Origin: Gemmataceae bacterium
GTDB lineage: Bacteria > Planctomycetota > Planctomycetia > Gemmatales > Gemmataceae
Assembly (NCBI GenBank): GCA_009692065.1
Contig: SHZY01000014.1
Location: forward strand, 1 to 56,959
Length of the DNA stretch: 56,959 bases
Direction of reading: 5' to 3'
Within the stretch, counting starts at the first letter, position 1. The number at the start of each line of letters is the position of its first letter. Positions 8,435-17,440 of the stretch are shown here, one piece after another. The notes under the pieces are model-generated. The model was given only the letters and a program-made list of their open reading frames with translations. It searched no databases and was not told where the DNA came from. The position numbers were made by a program, and so were the translations under genes.

Positions 8435-9922
8435 ATGCTCCGACTATTCGGCAATCGAAAGGAATTGTGCGACGGCTTGACACGACGCGATCTGCTGCAC
8501 ATCGGCGGGCTTGGAGCGTTTGGCCTGGCGCTGCACGATGTTCTTGGCCCCAGGCAGGCGCAAGCCAGGCCAGCCAATCTTGGCCCAGAATTCGGGCAAG
8601 CGAAGTCGTGCATCCTGATTTACAAGTACGGCTCGCCGCCGCAACATGAGACGTTCGATCCAAAACCGCTGGCGCCGGCCGAGATTCAAGGCGAGATGAA
8701 AGCGATTCCCACCAGCGTGCCGGGAATCCACATCGGCGACCACCTGCCCAGGATCGCTCGGATCATGGATCGATTGACGGTGGTCCGCTCGTTGACGCAT
8801 CGCTTTCCGCTGCATGGCACCGTCTACGCTCTGACTGGCATTTCGGAAGTCGATACGAGGATCGAATCGCAGCCTCGTAACCCCCGGCAATGGCCGTTCA
8901 TCGGTTCCCTGGTGGATTATTTCGAGGACCGGCGGACCGGCGGAAGACCATCCGAGATGCCGCGAAATATCGCCGTGCCGTTTCCGATGGGATCGAAGAA
9001 TGAGATCCCACCGCTGGCTGGCCCCTATGGAGCCATGCTGGGCATGCGGTACGATCCGACCTACACGAACTTCACGGCCGAAGGGGCGACGAATGCTCCG
9101 GAGATTGTTTCGGGGAGGGTATTCAAGGATCCGTTTCTCGGCATCAGACCGACCGACCGGCTGCAGTTTGGGGAAGCTGCTAACCAGGAACGAGACTCGG
9201 CGCGGCTAGAGTTGCGGCGCAGTTTGCTCGCGCAGTTCAATCATGCCCGTCGAAATCTGGATGCAAACGAGCGAACGCAGACATTCACTCAGCAGCAGCA
9301 GATGGCGTTCTCGCTGCTAACCTCCGGGAAAATGCACGGCGCGCTGGATTTCTCGCGCGAGTCCACGCAGATTCGCGACGTATACGGCATGACCCTCTTC
9401 GGTCAATCCTGTCTGGCGGCCCGGCGTTTGATCGAAGCGGGCGCGAAGTTCGTCACGGTGATCTGGGACGCATACGGGCTGAACGCCGGTTCGTGGGACA
9501 CGCATCACAACCACTACGGTCGGCTGAAGGATTTCTTGCTGCCGGTTTTCGATCAAACATTCAGTGCGCTCATCCTGGACTTGGAACAACGCGGGCTTTT
9601 GGATGAGACCATGGTGCTGGTGCTCAGCGAGCATGGAAGCACGCCGCAAATCGATTCGAGACCACGTGGCGCAGGCCGACACCATTGGTCGCGCGCTTAC
9701 TCTCAGGTCTATGCTGGCGGCGGCATGGGGAAAGGCAACCTCGTCGGCCGAACGGACAGGCACGCCGGCGATGTGGAAGAGACGCCGATCTCGCCCAAGG
9801 ACATTCTCGCGACCGCGTTTTATCTAATGGGCATCGACCCGGAGAGCACGTTTTCCGGTCCCACCGGCAAGCCCATGCCACTTACCGGCACTGGCGTGCT
9901 TCGGCGTGAACTCCTTGGTTAG
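8435..9922 (+). CDS. DUF1501 family secreted protein (copy 2), variant active-region motif
   Basis: This 495-aa protein has a twin-arginine leader (TRRDLLHIGGLGAFGLALHD). DUF1501 features are CILIYKYGSPPQHETFDPKP, VVRSLTHRFPLHGTVYALTG, the central CLAARRLIEAGAKFVTVIWDA and SWDTHHNHYGRLKDF. The otherwise nearly invariant GEFGRTP is SEHGSTP here and GRDHW is GRHHW, so it belongs to a divergent subgroup. It is separated from the following PSD1 gene by only 37 nt, pointing to an operon. Confidence 0.88.
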   Translation: MLRLFGNRKELCDGLTRRDLLHIGGLGAFGLALHDVLGPRQAQARPANLGPEFGQAKSCILIYKYGSPPQHETFDPKPLAPAEIQGEMKAIPTSVPGIHIGDHLPRIARIMDRLTVVRSLTHRFPLHGTVYALTGISEVDTRIESQPRNPRQWPFIGSLVDYFEDRRTGGRPSEMPRNIAVPFPMGSKNEIPPLAGPYGAMLGMRYDPTYTNFTAEGATNAPEIVSGRVFKDPFLGIRPTDRLQFGEAANQERDSARLELRRSLLAQFNHARRNLDANERTQTFTQQQQMAFSLLTSGKMHGALDFSRESTQIRDVYGMTLFGQSCLAARRLIEAGAKFVTVIWDAYGLNAGSWDTHHNHYGRLKDFLLPVFDQTFSALILDLEQRGLLDETMVLVLSEHGSTPQIDSRPRGAGRHHWSRAYSQVYAGGGMGKGNLVGRTDRHAGDVEETPISPKDILATAFYLMGIDPESTFSGPTGKPMPLTGTGVLRRELLG

Positions 9923-9959
9923 GATACCAAAACCCAGAAATAGCCACGAGAAACCACCA

Positions 9960-12320
9960 ATGACGCGAGTCGCATGGATACTGACCTGTCTGACCGTCAT
10001 CGTCCCCGGGGCAGAGGCGGGCGGACCAACCGCAAAGTCTCCGGCTGCGGACACGTTCTTCGAGAACGAGATTCGGCCGCTCCTCGTCGAGCACTGTTTC
10101 AAGTGCCATGGCGCGAAAAAACAGGAGGGAGGGCTACGGCTCGATTCGCGTGAAACATGGCTCAAAGGCGGCGACACCGGCCCGGCGATTGTTCCCGGCA
10201 AGGCAGGCGGAAGCCGCGTCATCAAAGCGGTTGGCTACCGAGGCGAACCGAAGATGCCCCCCGCGGGCAAGCTGTCGGATGCTGAGATCGCGAAGCTCAA
10301 ACGGTGGATCGACCTCGGGGCCCCCTGGCCTGCCACGCCGAAAGGCGTCGTCGCAGCGCCCGGGGGAAAGTACCAGGTCACCGACGCGCAGCGCCGTTGG
10401 TGGGCGTTTCAGCCGGTGCGGCCGATCACTCCGCCCGCAGTCCGCAAAGCATCCTGGGTCCAATCGAACCTCGACCGCTTCGTTCTCGCGATGCTTGAGG
10501 CACGCGACCTCACCCCGGCACGGGCCGCGAACAGACCGACCCTCATCCGCCGGGCGACGTTCGACCTGATCGGCATTCCGCCGACGCCCGAGGACGTGGA
10601 AGCCTTTCTGCGTGACGATTCGGCCGAGGCGTTCGAGAAAGTCGTCACTCGTCTACTGGCTTCTCCTGCCTACGGCCAACGCTGGGCCAGGCATTGGCTC
10701 GACGTAGTTCGTTACGCCGACTATCACGATGGCGATCCGAAAGCTCGTACCGCCATTTGCGAGCCGCTGGAGGCATGGCGCTACCGCGACTGGGTCGCTG
10801 ATTCGTTCAATCGCGATATCCCCTTCGATCAATTCATCGTCCATCAGATCGCCGGCGACCTGCTGCCGAGCCCCGATGGCAAGGAGATTTATCCCGAGGG
10901 GCTGATCGCCACCACGTTTCTTTCCAATGGAGTTTGGGATCGCGGGGATGCCTGCAAGGAAAAAATTGTCAGCGATATGGTCCAAGACCAGATCGACACG
11001 ATCGGCCAGGCGTTTCTCGGGTTAACGCTCGGTTGCGCCCGCTGCCATCATCACAAGTTTGACCCGATTTCGCACGAAGACTATTACGCCCTCGCCGGAA
11101 TTTTCTACAGCACGCACATTCTGAAAGACCTCGGCGCGAAAGGCGCGGAGTACGTGTTGAATCGGGTGCCGTTGGTTCCCCCGTCCTACCTGGCGCAGCG
11201 CGGTCAACAACTGAAGCGTATCAACGAGATCAGCGCGAAGCTCGCGGAACTTGACAAGAAGTCGCCGAAGCTGCCTGCCGACGATTCTGGCCGAGTGATG
11301 CTGGTCAAGCAGCGCGACAAGTTGCAAGGCGAGTTGCTCCCCGCGCCGCCGGTCGCAGAAGCGGCACAGGAAGGCGGCACGCCGGGCGGAATGTTCCCCA
11401 AGATTCAGGACGTTCCGTTGCACCTGCGCGGCAGCTTCACGCGGTTGGGCGCGGTGATTCCACGCCGGCTGCCGCAGTTCTTCGCCGGCAACGCTCAGCC
11501 GCCAATCGCCAATGGCAGCGGTCGGCGTGAATTGGCGCACTGGATTGCTTCCAAGGATCATCCGCTCACGGCCAGGGTAATCGTCAACCGAGTCTGGCAG
11601 GGACATTTCGGCGCCGGGCTGGTGCGTACCCCCAACAACTTCGGCATGCTGTCCGAACCCCCATCGCATCCGGAACTGCTGGATTGGCTGGCGGCCCGGT
11701 TCGTCGAGGACGGCTGGTCTCTCAAGAAACTGCATCGGCGGATCATGCTGTCGGCCACCTACCAGCAAGCCAGCACGGTTCCCCGCGCGCAAATAATCCA
11801 GGACCCGGACAATCGCTGGCTCGGCCGATTCTCGGCCCGCCGCCTTGAAGCCGAGGCGATTCGCGATGCCATGCTTGCCGTCGCGGGTCGGCTTGACCTG
11901 GCACGAGGTGGACCGGCAGCCGTGGACCTGAATACGGCACGTCGATCTCTTTACGTGCAGACGGCTCGCTGGGACCGCAGCACCTTCGCGACCTTGTTCG
12001 ATGCGGCCAATCCGGATACGTCGGACGAGAAACGCAATGTCAGTACGGTGGCCCCACAGGCGCTGTTCCTTCTCAACCACGATTTCACCGTAACTCAGGC
12101 TAAGGAACTAGCGAAACGGCTAACACGTGAGGTCCCGACCGATGAAACCGCACGCATCCAGCGCGCTTACCAGTTGCTGTTCGCTCGGCCTGCACACGCC
12201 GACGAGGTGAAAATCTGCCAGCAGATTCTTGCCCAGGCCGGCAAACAACGTGCGGAACGGGCCTGGCTGAACCTCGCCCATGTGCTCTTGTGCAGCAATG
12301 AGTTTGTTTTCCTGGATTAA
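9960..12320 (+). CDS. Planctomycete cytochrome c/DUF1549/DUF1553 (PSD1) protein
   Basis: This 786-aa protein is an intact version of the gene broken at 3093-5293. A signal peptide (WILTCLTVIVPGAEAGG) is followed by a cytochrome c-type domain with CFKCHG (about residue 48) and the MPP loop (GEPKMPPAGKLSDAEI), then DUF1549 (IRRATFDLIGIPPTPEDVEAF, CARCHHHKFDPISHEDYYAL) and DUF1553 (HWIASKDHPLTARVIVNRVW, FGMLSEPPSHPELLDWLA) to a terminal CSNEFVFLD. Two Cys-His motifs could bind heme or metal. The ATG at 9960 is preferred to a GTG at 9906 because the signal peptide follows directly. It sits between two DUF1501 genes with 37-nt gaps on each side. The family is exported; its reaction is unknown. Confidence 0.9.
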   Translation: MTRVAWILTCLTVIVPGAEAGGPTAKSPAADTFFENEIRPLLVEHCFKCHGAKKQEGGLRLDSRETWLKGGDTGPAIVPGKAGGSRVIKAVGYRGEPKMPPAGKLSDAEIAKLKRWIDLGAPWPATPKGVVAAPGGKYQVTDAQRRWWAFQPVRPITPPAVRKASWVQSNLDRFVLAMLEARDLTPARAANRPTLIRRATFDLIGIPPTPEDVEAFLRDDSAEAFEKVVTRLLASPAYGQRWARHWLDVVRYADYHDGDPKARTAICEPLEAWRYRDWVADSFNRDIPFDQFIVHQIAGDLLPSPDGKEIYPEGLIATTFLSNGVWDRGDACKEKIVSDMVQDQIDTIGQAFLGLTLGCARCHHHKFDPISHEDYYALAGIFYSTHILKDLGAKGAEYVLNRVPLVPPSYLAQRGQQLKRINEISAKLAELDKKSPKLPADDSGRVMLVKQRDKLQGELLPAPPVAEAAQEGGTPGGMFPKIQDVPLHLRGSFTRLGAVIPRRLPQFFAGNAQPPIANGSGRRELAHWIASKDHPLTARVIVNRVWQGHFGAGLVRTPNNFGMLSEPPSHPELLDWLAARFVEDGWSLKKLHRRIMLSATYQQASTVPRAQIIQDPDNRWLGRFSARRLEAEAIRDAMLAVAGRLDLARGGPAAVDLNTARRSLYVQTARWDRSTFATLFDAANPDTSDEKRNVSTVAPQALFLLNHDFTVTQAKELAKRLTREVPTDETARIQRAYQLLFARPAHADEVKICQQILAQAGKQRAERAWLNLAHVLLCSNEFVFLD

Positions 12321-12357
12321 CATGGTCACAACGATTCGTCGTCCGCAGGAAACCATC

Positions 12358-13758
12358 ATGCAATTTGATACGCAGTTATCACGCCGTGAATTGTTGTCCC
12401 ACGCCGGCGGCGGCTTCGGGCTTCTCGCCCTGGCCGATTTGCTGGCGGCAGGAACACCGACCCCCGATCGCGCGTCGCAGCCATTCGCGGTTCGGCCGCC
12501 GCATTACCCGCCGCGGGCCAAGCGCGTCATTTTCCTGTACATGCCCGGCGGTCCTTCGCATGTGGATCTCTTCGATCCCAAGCCTCGCCTGACGGAGCGC
12601 AACGGCCAACCGCTGCCATTCGAAAGGCCCCGACTCGAACGCACCAGGACCGGCAACCTGTTGGCGTCACCGTGGAAGTTCGCCCGCCACGGTCAATCGG
12701 GCACCGCCGTCAGCGAGTTGTTGCCCCGCGTGGCCTCCCGCATCGACGACATCTGCGTCATCCGCTCGATGGTGGCCGACAACATCAACCATTCGGGCGC
12801 CGCCTTGCAAATGTGCACCGGCGATCAAGCCTTCTCGCGGCCAGCCATGGGGTCGTGGCTCGTCTATGGGCTGGGGACCGAGAATCAGAACCTGCCCGGC
12901 TTCGTCGTCGTCAGTCCCGCCGCGGTCTTTCAGGGGGCGCAACTCTGGTCTTCCAGTTTCCTGCCCACTGCCTACCAGGGGACGCTGGTCCGCGATCTCC
13001 GCAATCCGGTTGCCAACCTGCGCGATCCGTTCGGCGACCCGGAGCGCCAGCGCGGCAATCTCGACGCACTTCGCCAGCTCAATGAAATCCATCGGCGTGA
13101 ACGAGTCATCGACAGTCCGCTCGACGCCCGGATCGCCTCCTTTGAACTGGCCTTCCGCATGCAACGCGAAGCTCCGGAGGCATTCGATGTCTCGCTGGAG
13201 ACCACCCTCACACACCGGCTTTATGGCATCGGCAATCCCGCCACCGATATGTTCGGCCGGCAATGTCTCATGGCCCGACGACTGGTGGAACGCGGCGTGC
13301 GCTTCGTCCAGCTTTTCGACGCTCCGGAGAACAACGCCTGGGACCATCATGGCGGTCTGCGCGAGCGACTGCCGAGCCGCTGCGCCGCCGTCGATCAGCC
13401 GATCGCGGCACTGCTGACCGATCTGAAATCACGCGGTCTGCTCGACGACACCTTGGTGCTCTGGGGTGGCGAATTCGGCCGCACACCAACCGCCGAAGGG
13501 AACAATGGCCGCGAACATCACCCGTTCGGATTCACGATGTGGCTCGCCGGCGGCGGCATCAAGAGCGGCATGACGTACGGAGCAACGGACGAATACGGCT
13601 GGCACGCGCAAGACCACCCGGTGCACGTCCACGATCTGCACGCCACCATCCTGCATCTGCTGGGCTTGGACCACACTCGTCTCACCTATCGGCACGGCGG
13701 CCGCGACTATCGCCTGACCGACGTGCGTGGCGAGGTAATTACAGACGTCCTGACGTAG
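12358..13758 (+). CDS. DUF1501 family secreted protein (copy 3)
   Basis: This 466-aa protein starts with a twin-Arg leader (SRRELLSHAGGGFGLLALADL). DUF1501 motifs are RVIFLYMPGGPSHVDLFDPKP, CVIRSMVADNINHSGAAL, LMARRLVERGVRFVQLFD, WDHHGGL and GGEFGRTPTAEGNNGREHH. The ATG at 12358 has AGGA about 7 nt upstream; an in-frame ATG at 12322 is less well placed. It closes the DUF1501-PSD1-DUF1501 unit. This copy resembles the subgroup that carries Q at MCTGDQAFSRPAMGSW, close to the commonest planctomycete form. Confidence 0.9.
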   Translation: MQFDTQLSRRELLSHAGGGFGLLALADLLAAGTPTPDRASQPFAVRPPHYPPRAKRVIFLYMPGGPSHVDLFDPKPRLTERNGQPLPFERPRLERTRTGNLLASPWKFARHGQSGTAVSELLPRVASRIDDICVIRSMVADNINHSGAALQMCTGDQAFSRPAMGSWLVYGLGTENQNLPGFVVVSPAAVFQGAQLWSSSFLPTAYQGTLVRDLRNPVANLRDPFGDPERQRGNLDALRQLNEIHRRERVIDSPLDARIASFELAFRMQREAPEAFDVSLETTLTHRLYGIGNPATDMFGRQCLMARRLVERGVRFVQLFDAPENNAWDHHGGLRERLPSRCAAVDQPIAALLTDLKSRGLLDDTLVLWGGEFGRTPTAEGNNGREHHPFGFTMWLAGGGIKSGMTYGATDEYGWHAQDHPVHVHDLHATILHLLGLDHTRLTYRHGGRDYRLTDVRGEVITDVLT

Positions 13759-14448
13759 CCCTTGTGATCAAGGAATGCTCCGGCTCGAGCAGTCAACCAG
13801 CTCTCAAACCTGATCGCGAAGCGAGGGACTCGTTGGCGTTGGATTCAGGATGGCTTGGCCTTGCGGTAATTTTCAGAGCCGGCTAGGCATTATCCCTGCC
13901 GCCATGTTGGACTCGCGTGTCCTCGTTCTGCCCTCCCGGCTCGACGGCCGACTACAGACGTATTCGTCGCCAAACCAACTTGTAAACGTCGGTCGAAAAG
14001 TGCGCCAGCCGGTCGGACGAAAAGTGAGTCACCCGAAGTGGTATTTCTCGTTATCGGCCGCGTGAGGCGGCCGAGCTGACTATTTCTTTGGCGATTCCGT
14101 CTCCGCTGGCGACAGCAAGGTTCGTCCGTGCCGCGACGGTCTACTATCTTCTCTTGGTGGGTGTGGCGCGACGCCAATTGCCGAATATTGGCTTCCCAAC
14201 AATAAGCAAGCTGGTTTCATCCCTGCGACCGCTTTGGTGTCATCCCTTGTTTCAACCTGCGACTGTCCCCGTTCGCGCGGAAGCGACCAGATAACTGTTT
14301 GACGGACTTCAACAGGGTTAATGTTGTTCTTGTTCTCGTTACCGTATTCATCAAGATGAATCTATAAAAAGCAGAAATCTCTTTGCCATTTACGAATTAC
14401 TGGACGGCCTTGGCGCGGCACGAACTCCGGTGGTAGTGTCGGCTCGCG
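13759..14448. other. Gene-free stretch with possible IS-end repeats
   Basis: No frame here gives a recognisable protein. At about 13992-14035 two short direct repeats (CGAAAAGTGCGCCAGC and CGAAAAGTGAGTCACC) stand about 20 nt apart. Multiple short terminal repeats of this style occur at ends of IS21-like elements, so this may be an old IS end, but no transposase remains. A CGGCCGC/GCGGCCG hairpin follows at about 14055. The sequence becomes AT-richer toward 14390. Confidence 0.35.
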
Positions 14449-14579
14449 ATGCCTTCCCGTCCTCGCGCCGCCGCCCCGATCCGTCTCGCCATCTGGTTTG
14501 GCAAGGGCGGCGTCGGCAAGTCCACGACGACCCCGTCACCAAGGCGCTGTTTGCGTTCGTTGAAAAGGTTTTGAAATAA
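14449..14579 (+). pseudogene. Collapsed parA-like gene (both ends kept, middle deleted)
   Basis: The ATG at 14449 opens a frame reading IRLAIWFGKGGVGKSTTT, the deviant Walker A P-loop that begins ParA/MinD-type ATPases. Immediately after it, another frame reads DPVTKALFAFVEKVLK and stops at 14577-14579, which is a typical ParA C-terminus. Everything between (several hundred bases in an intact gene) is missing, and the join is out of frame. The gene therefore died by an internal deletion. No parB or parS lies nearby. Confidence 0.6.
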
Positions 14580-14600
14580 GGTTGCCTTGACGCCGACCGA

Positions 14601-14700
14601 TCACTTGCTCTTCTTGGCCGCATACCCTTGCCACACCCATTCGATGGCGTGCGGCTGGAATTGTGCCCTTGGCATTGCCAATCCTGTGGTGCGGCAACAA
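14601..14700 (-). pseudogene. Duplicated 3' tail of the esterase gene at 16231
   Basis: On the minus strand the sequence reads QFQPHAIEWVWQGYAAKKSK and stops at 14601. The esterase at 16231-17331 ends QFLPHAIEWVWRGYAPKKGE. The DNA matches closely over about 100 bp, including the stretch CACACCCATTCGATGGCGTG. The upstream part is frameshifted and no more of the gene is present. The two tails are direct repeats that flank the phosphatase gene. Confidence 0.7.
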
Positions 14701-14748
14701 AGACACAATAATTTGGCCATTCGGTGGTTGCCCGCAACGGGTAGACCT

Positions 14749-16155
14749 TCAAAACACCTGGATTCTGACGACGCTCATCTGCCAATCCTTGAACGCTGGG
14801 GCCAGCTTGAGCATTCCCACCGTGACGAAATCGCAACGACAGCGAGCTCCGTAAATGCTGTCGGGCGCGACGTTGAAAGTCCAGACCGAGCCGTCGGGAA
14901 TCGACCGGGTTTGTTGTGGACGAAGATGGCGACGAAGCGCGTCCACCGATTTCTTCGCATCGGCCGTCGATTCGTTTTCCTGCCAGTGGCGAAAGATACC
15001 GTCGCTGGCGACCAGGCGACTCATGAGCGGATTCAGCTCCGGTACATGCTGGTGGGCTCGAACGACGGCGCGGACCCGCAGCTTGTCGGTGCTCGCGTCG
15101 GCAAGAATCCGTCGCGTGGGCTGGGCGCCAAAAACCAGGGAACGTTCATAGCCAAGCGCCGGTTCGTCGGTGAACACGGTGAAGTCATTCCACATGAAGC
15201 CAATGCTGCGTGGTGTCGTCGGCGCTTCGGGCGTGAAATCGCCGAAATGCTGTTCCGCCAGCGCCAGCACGGCGGGATCCTTGCCCAACCAACCGGCTCG
15301 GGCCTCGTGATACGCTTTCTGGTTGAGTTTTCCCAACAGTTGAAAGCGGGGCGATCCGCCGGCCGCCAACAAACCGCGCGGATTATAACCGGGCTCCATG
15401 CCGCCGTGGTTCATCTGCAGGAAATCGCTGCCGTTGCCGACATAGATCACGACCGGCATCAGGTCGTAGGAACGCATGACCTTCGCGATGTTAGCCTGCT
15501 GCCCGTATTTGGCCTGGAGCTCGTCGAGAAATCCGTACCGAGATACGATGTGGAAATCCTCATGGTTGCCCCGCGCGAAATGGACTCGATCCGGATTGGC
15601 CAGTTTGAGGCAGAATAGCGTGTAGAGGACCTCGGTCCCGTATGCGCCGCGATCGGTGAAGTCGCCCAGAAAGAGGAAATGGTATTTCGATTCGCGGAAG
15701 CGGAACCCGTCGAGAATCTTGCGCTCGTTCAATTCATCGAGCGTGCACAAGAGGGAACGCACGTCGCCGTGCAAATCGCCCATGATGATCGCAGTTGCGT
15801 CGTTCGGCAGGACGAGCTTGGCCGCGAATGGCTGAAACGGAATCTTCTTGCCGGCGTACCAGCTGCGGGTGAAATCGAAAAACAATTTGGGATCCGGTTG
15901 TTTGGCGACCCAGGCCTTGGCATCGGCAAGCGGTCCCTCGCGCTCGAGACGCAGATAGGCGTCGAGGACCCGTTCAAAGTCGGCGAACGCAGGGAGCGGT
16001 AGCAGCTTCTTGTCCGGCAGCGTTCCCTTGAGTTCCCGATTCGCCGGCAGCTTGGCGCAGACCAAGCGCCACTTCTTGTAGTCCGGCACAGCTTGCTGTG
16101 CCGAGAGAAGAGATGGGGACAGGACCAGCGTCAAGAAAGCAATCTCGCGCAGCAT
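14749..16155 (-). CDS. Secreted PPP-family metallophosphoesterase
   Basis: This 468-aa protein has a signal peptide (FLTLVLSPSLLSAQQ). From about residue 120 it carries the complete PPP phosphatase signature: MGDLHGD (GDxHG), LGDFTDRG (GDxxDRG), ARGNHED (GNHE), MNHGGM and RAHQHV, all metal ligands of the dinuclear centre. The spacing matches Ser/Thr phosphatases and related bacterial phosphatases. The N-terminal 115 residues are helical and unassigned. The start at 16155 fits the signal peptide. It lies 75 nt downstream of the esterase on the same strand, and its 3' end is next to a duplicated esterase tail. An extracytoplasmic protein or nucleotide phosphatase is likely; the substrate is unknown. 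Confidence 0.82.
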   Translation of the reverse strand: MLREIAFLTLVLSPSLLSAQQAVPDYKKWRLVCAKLPANRELKGTLPDKKLLPLPAFADFERVLDAYLRLEREGPLADAKAWVAKQPDPKLFFDFTRSWYAGKKIPFQPFAAKLVLPNDATAIIMGDLHGDVRSLLCTLDELNERKILDGFRFRESKYHFLFLGDFTDRGAYGTEVLYTLFCLKLANPDRVHFARGNHEDFHIVSRYGFLDELQAKYGQQANIAKVMRSYDLMPVVIYVGNGSDFLQMNHGGMEPGYNPRGLLAAGGSPRFQLLGKLNQKAYHEARAGWLGKDPAVLALAEQHFGDFTPEAPTTPRSIGFMWNDFTVFTDEPALGYERSLVFGAQPTRRILADASTDKLRVRAVVRAHQHVPELNPLMSRLVASDGIFRHWQENESTADAKKSVDALRRHLRPQQTRSIPDGSVWTFNVAPDSIYGARCRCDFVTVGMLKLAPAFKDWQMSVVRIQVF

Positions 16156-16230
16156 GGCGTTACCCTTTTCATCGATATCCGTGATCCTTGGCCGAGGTCG
16201 GTACCCCGACCCCGGCCAAGGTTGCAGAAA

Positions 16231-17331
16231 TCACTCGCCCTTCTTGGGCGCATACCCTCTCCACACCCATTCGATGGCGTGCGGCAGGAATTGCGCCTGG
16301 GCATTGCCAATGCTGTGGCCAGCGTTGCGGCAGAAGAGATACTGGTACTCATAGCCCTTGGCTTTCAGCACCTTCGCCATGCGGTTGTTGGCCTCGACCC
16401 AGTCGTGCATCCCGTCGCGCATGATGTTGGGATTCAATGAATCCCGGTCCCCCACGGAGATGAAAATCCGGATGGGCTTCTTGGGACTATTCGGAATGAT
16501 CGTTTCGTGAAAGTCCCAGGCGCCACCGGGCGTCTCGGGGTTGAAGGGCCATTGCTGGTTCACGAACGTACCCGAAGTGGTCAGCACGCGATGGTAAAGA
16601 TTCGTGCGATACCAGGCCATGATGAGTGCGGCCGATCCGCCGGAGCTGTTGCCCATGGCCGCGCGGCCGTCGGGTTTTTTGGTCAGCTTGACCTCACAGT
16701 TCTTCTCCACGCGCGGCAGGACCTCGGCTTCGATGTAATCTGCAAACATCCCGGACATCGTGTCGTATTCCTTGCCACGCTCATGCCCCTGGGCGTCGCC
16801 GCCGCCGTTGGCGACAAAGATGGCGACGATTGGCGGCACACGTTTCTGCGCGATTAAGTTGTCGAGGATCTGGGGCAACTGCATGTTCGGTTTGCCCGTG
16901 GGACCGTCGTGGATGACCATGAACGGCGCCTCGCTGCCCGCCACATACTGGGCAGGGATGTAAACGGTAGTCTGACGCTTGTAGTCGATGGTGTGGGTCT
17001 CGACGATCAGAGTCTTGGGATTTTTCGGATCGACCTTCCCGAAGACCTTTCGGGCAATTCCTGGGTTGAAGAGTTTGGTCTCCTTCGAATCGATGGTGAA
17101 TTGTTTCACCTTTCCCTGTGGAACTCCTTCGACCGCCTTGCGTTCAGAGGCGGGCGTGTATTCGGGGCCGATCACATAATTGCCGTCCACATCCAGCGGC
17201 GGATTCGCGCCGATTTTCAGCACCTTAAAGGGCGGGGAACCGGGGTCGTCAAACTTACGCACCGGCTGGGCAAAAGCTGTTTGCGTAACCAAAAACGTGA
17301 AGGTTAGAAATGTCGCCCATGGCTTGGACAT
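16231..17331 (-). CDS. Secreted esterase (enterochelin esterase/PF00756-like)
   Basis: This 366-aa protein has a signal peptide (FLTFTFLVTQTAFAQP). It resembles Fes/esterase D proteins: TVYIPAQYVAGSEAPFMVIHDG, then the nucleophile elbow AMGNSSGGSAAL, ISVGDRDSLNPN as acid region, and CRNAGHSIGNAQ with the catalytic His. Such enzymes cleave siderophore or carbohydrate esters. In planctomycetes they are often secreted with a PPP or sulfatase neighbour. The duplicated tail at 14601-14700 shows that this locus has been rearranged. Confidence 0.82.
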   Translation of the reverse strand: MSKPWATFLTFTFLVTQTAFAQPVRKFDDPGSPPFKVLKIGANPPLDVDGNYVIGPEYTPASERKAVEGVPQGKVKQFTIDSKETKLFNPGIARKVFGKVDPKNPKTLIVETHTIDYKRQTTVYIPAQYVAGSEAPFMVIHDGPTGKPNMQLPQILDNLIAQKRVPPIVAIFVANGGGDAQGHERGKEYDTMSGMFADYIEAEVLPRVEKNCEVKLTKKPDGRAAMGNSSGGSAALIMAWYRTNLYHRVLTTSGTFVNQQWPFNPETPGGAWDFHETIIPNSPKKPIRIFISVGDRDSLNPNIMRDGMHDWVEANNRMAKVLKAKGYEYQYLFCRNAGHSIGNAQAQFLPHAIEWVWRGYAPKKGE

Positions 17332-17440
17332 GAGATATCCTCGTAAGTCTTGTGAATTCGGGATCGAGTCTCAGGAAGGCGATACTCGGTCTTCTGATAT
17401 CAGGGTAGTGCGCCAAAGCGACGAAGCCAGCGTCGGCAGA

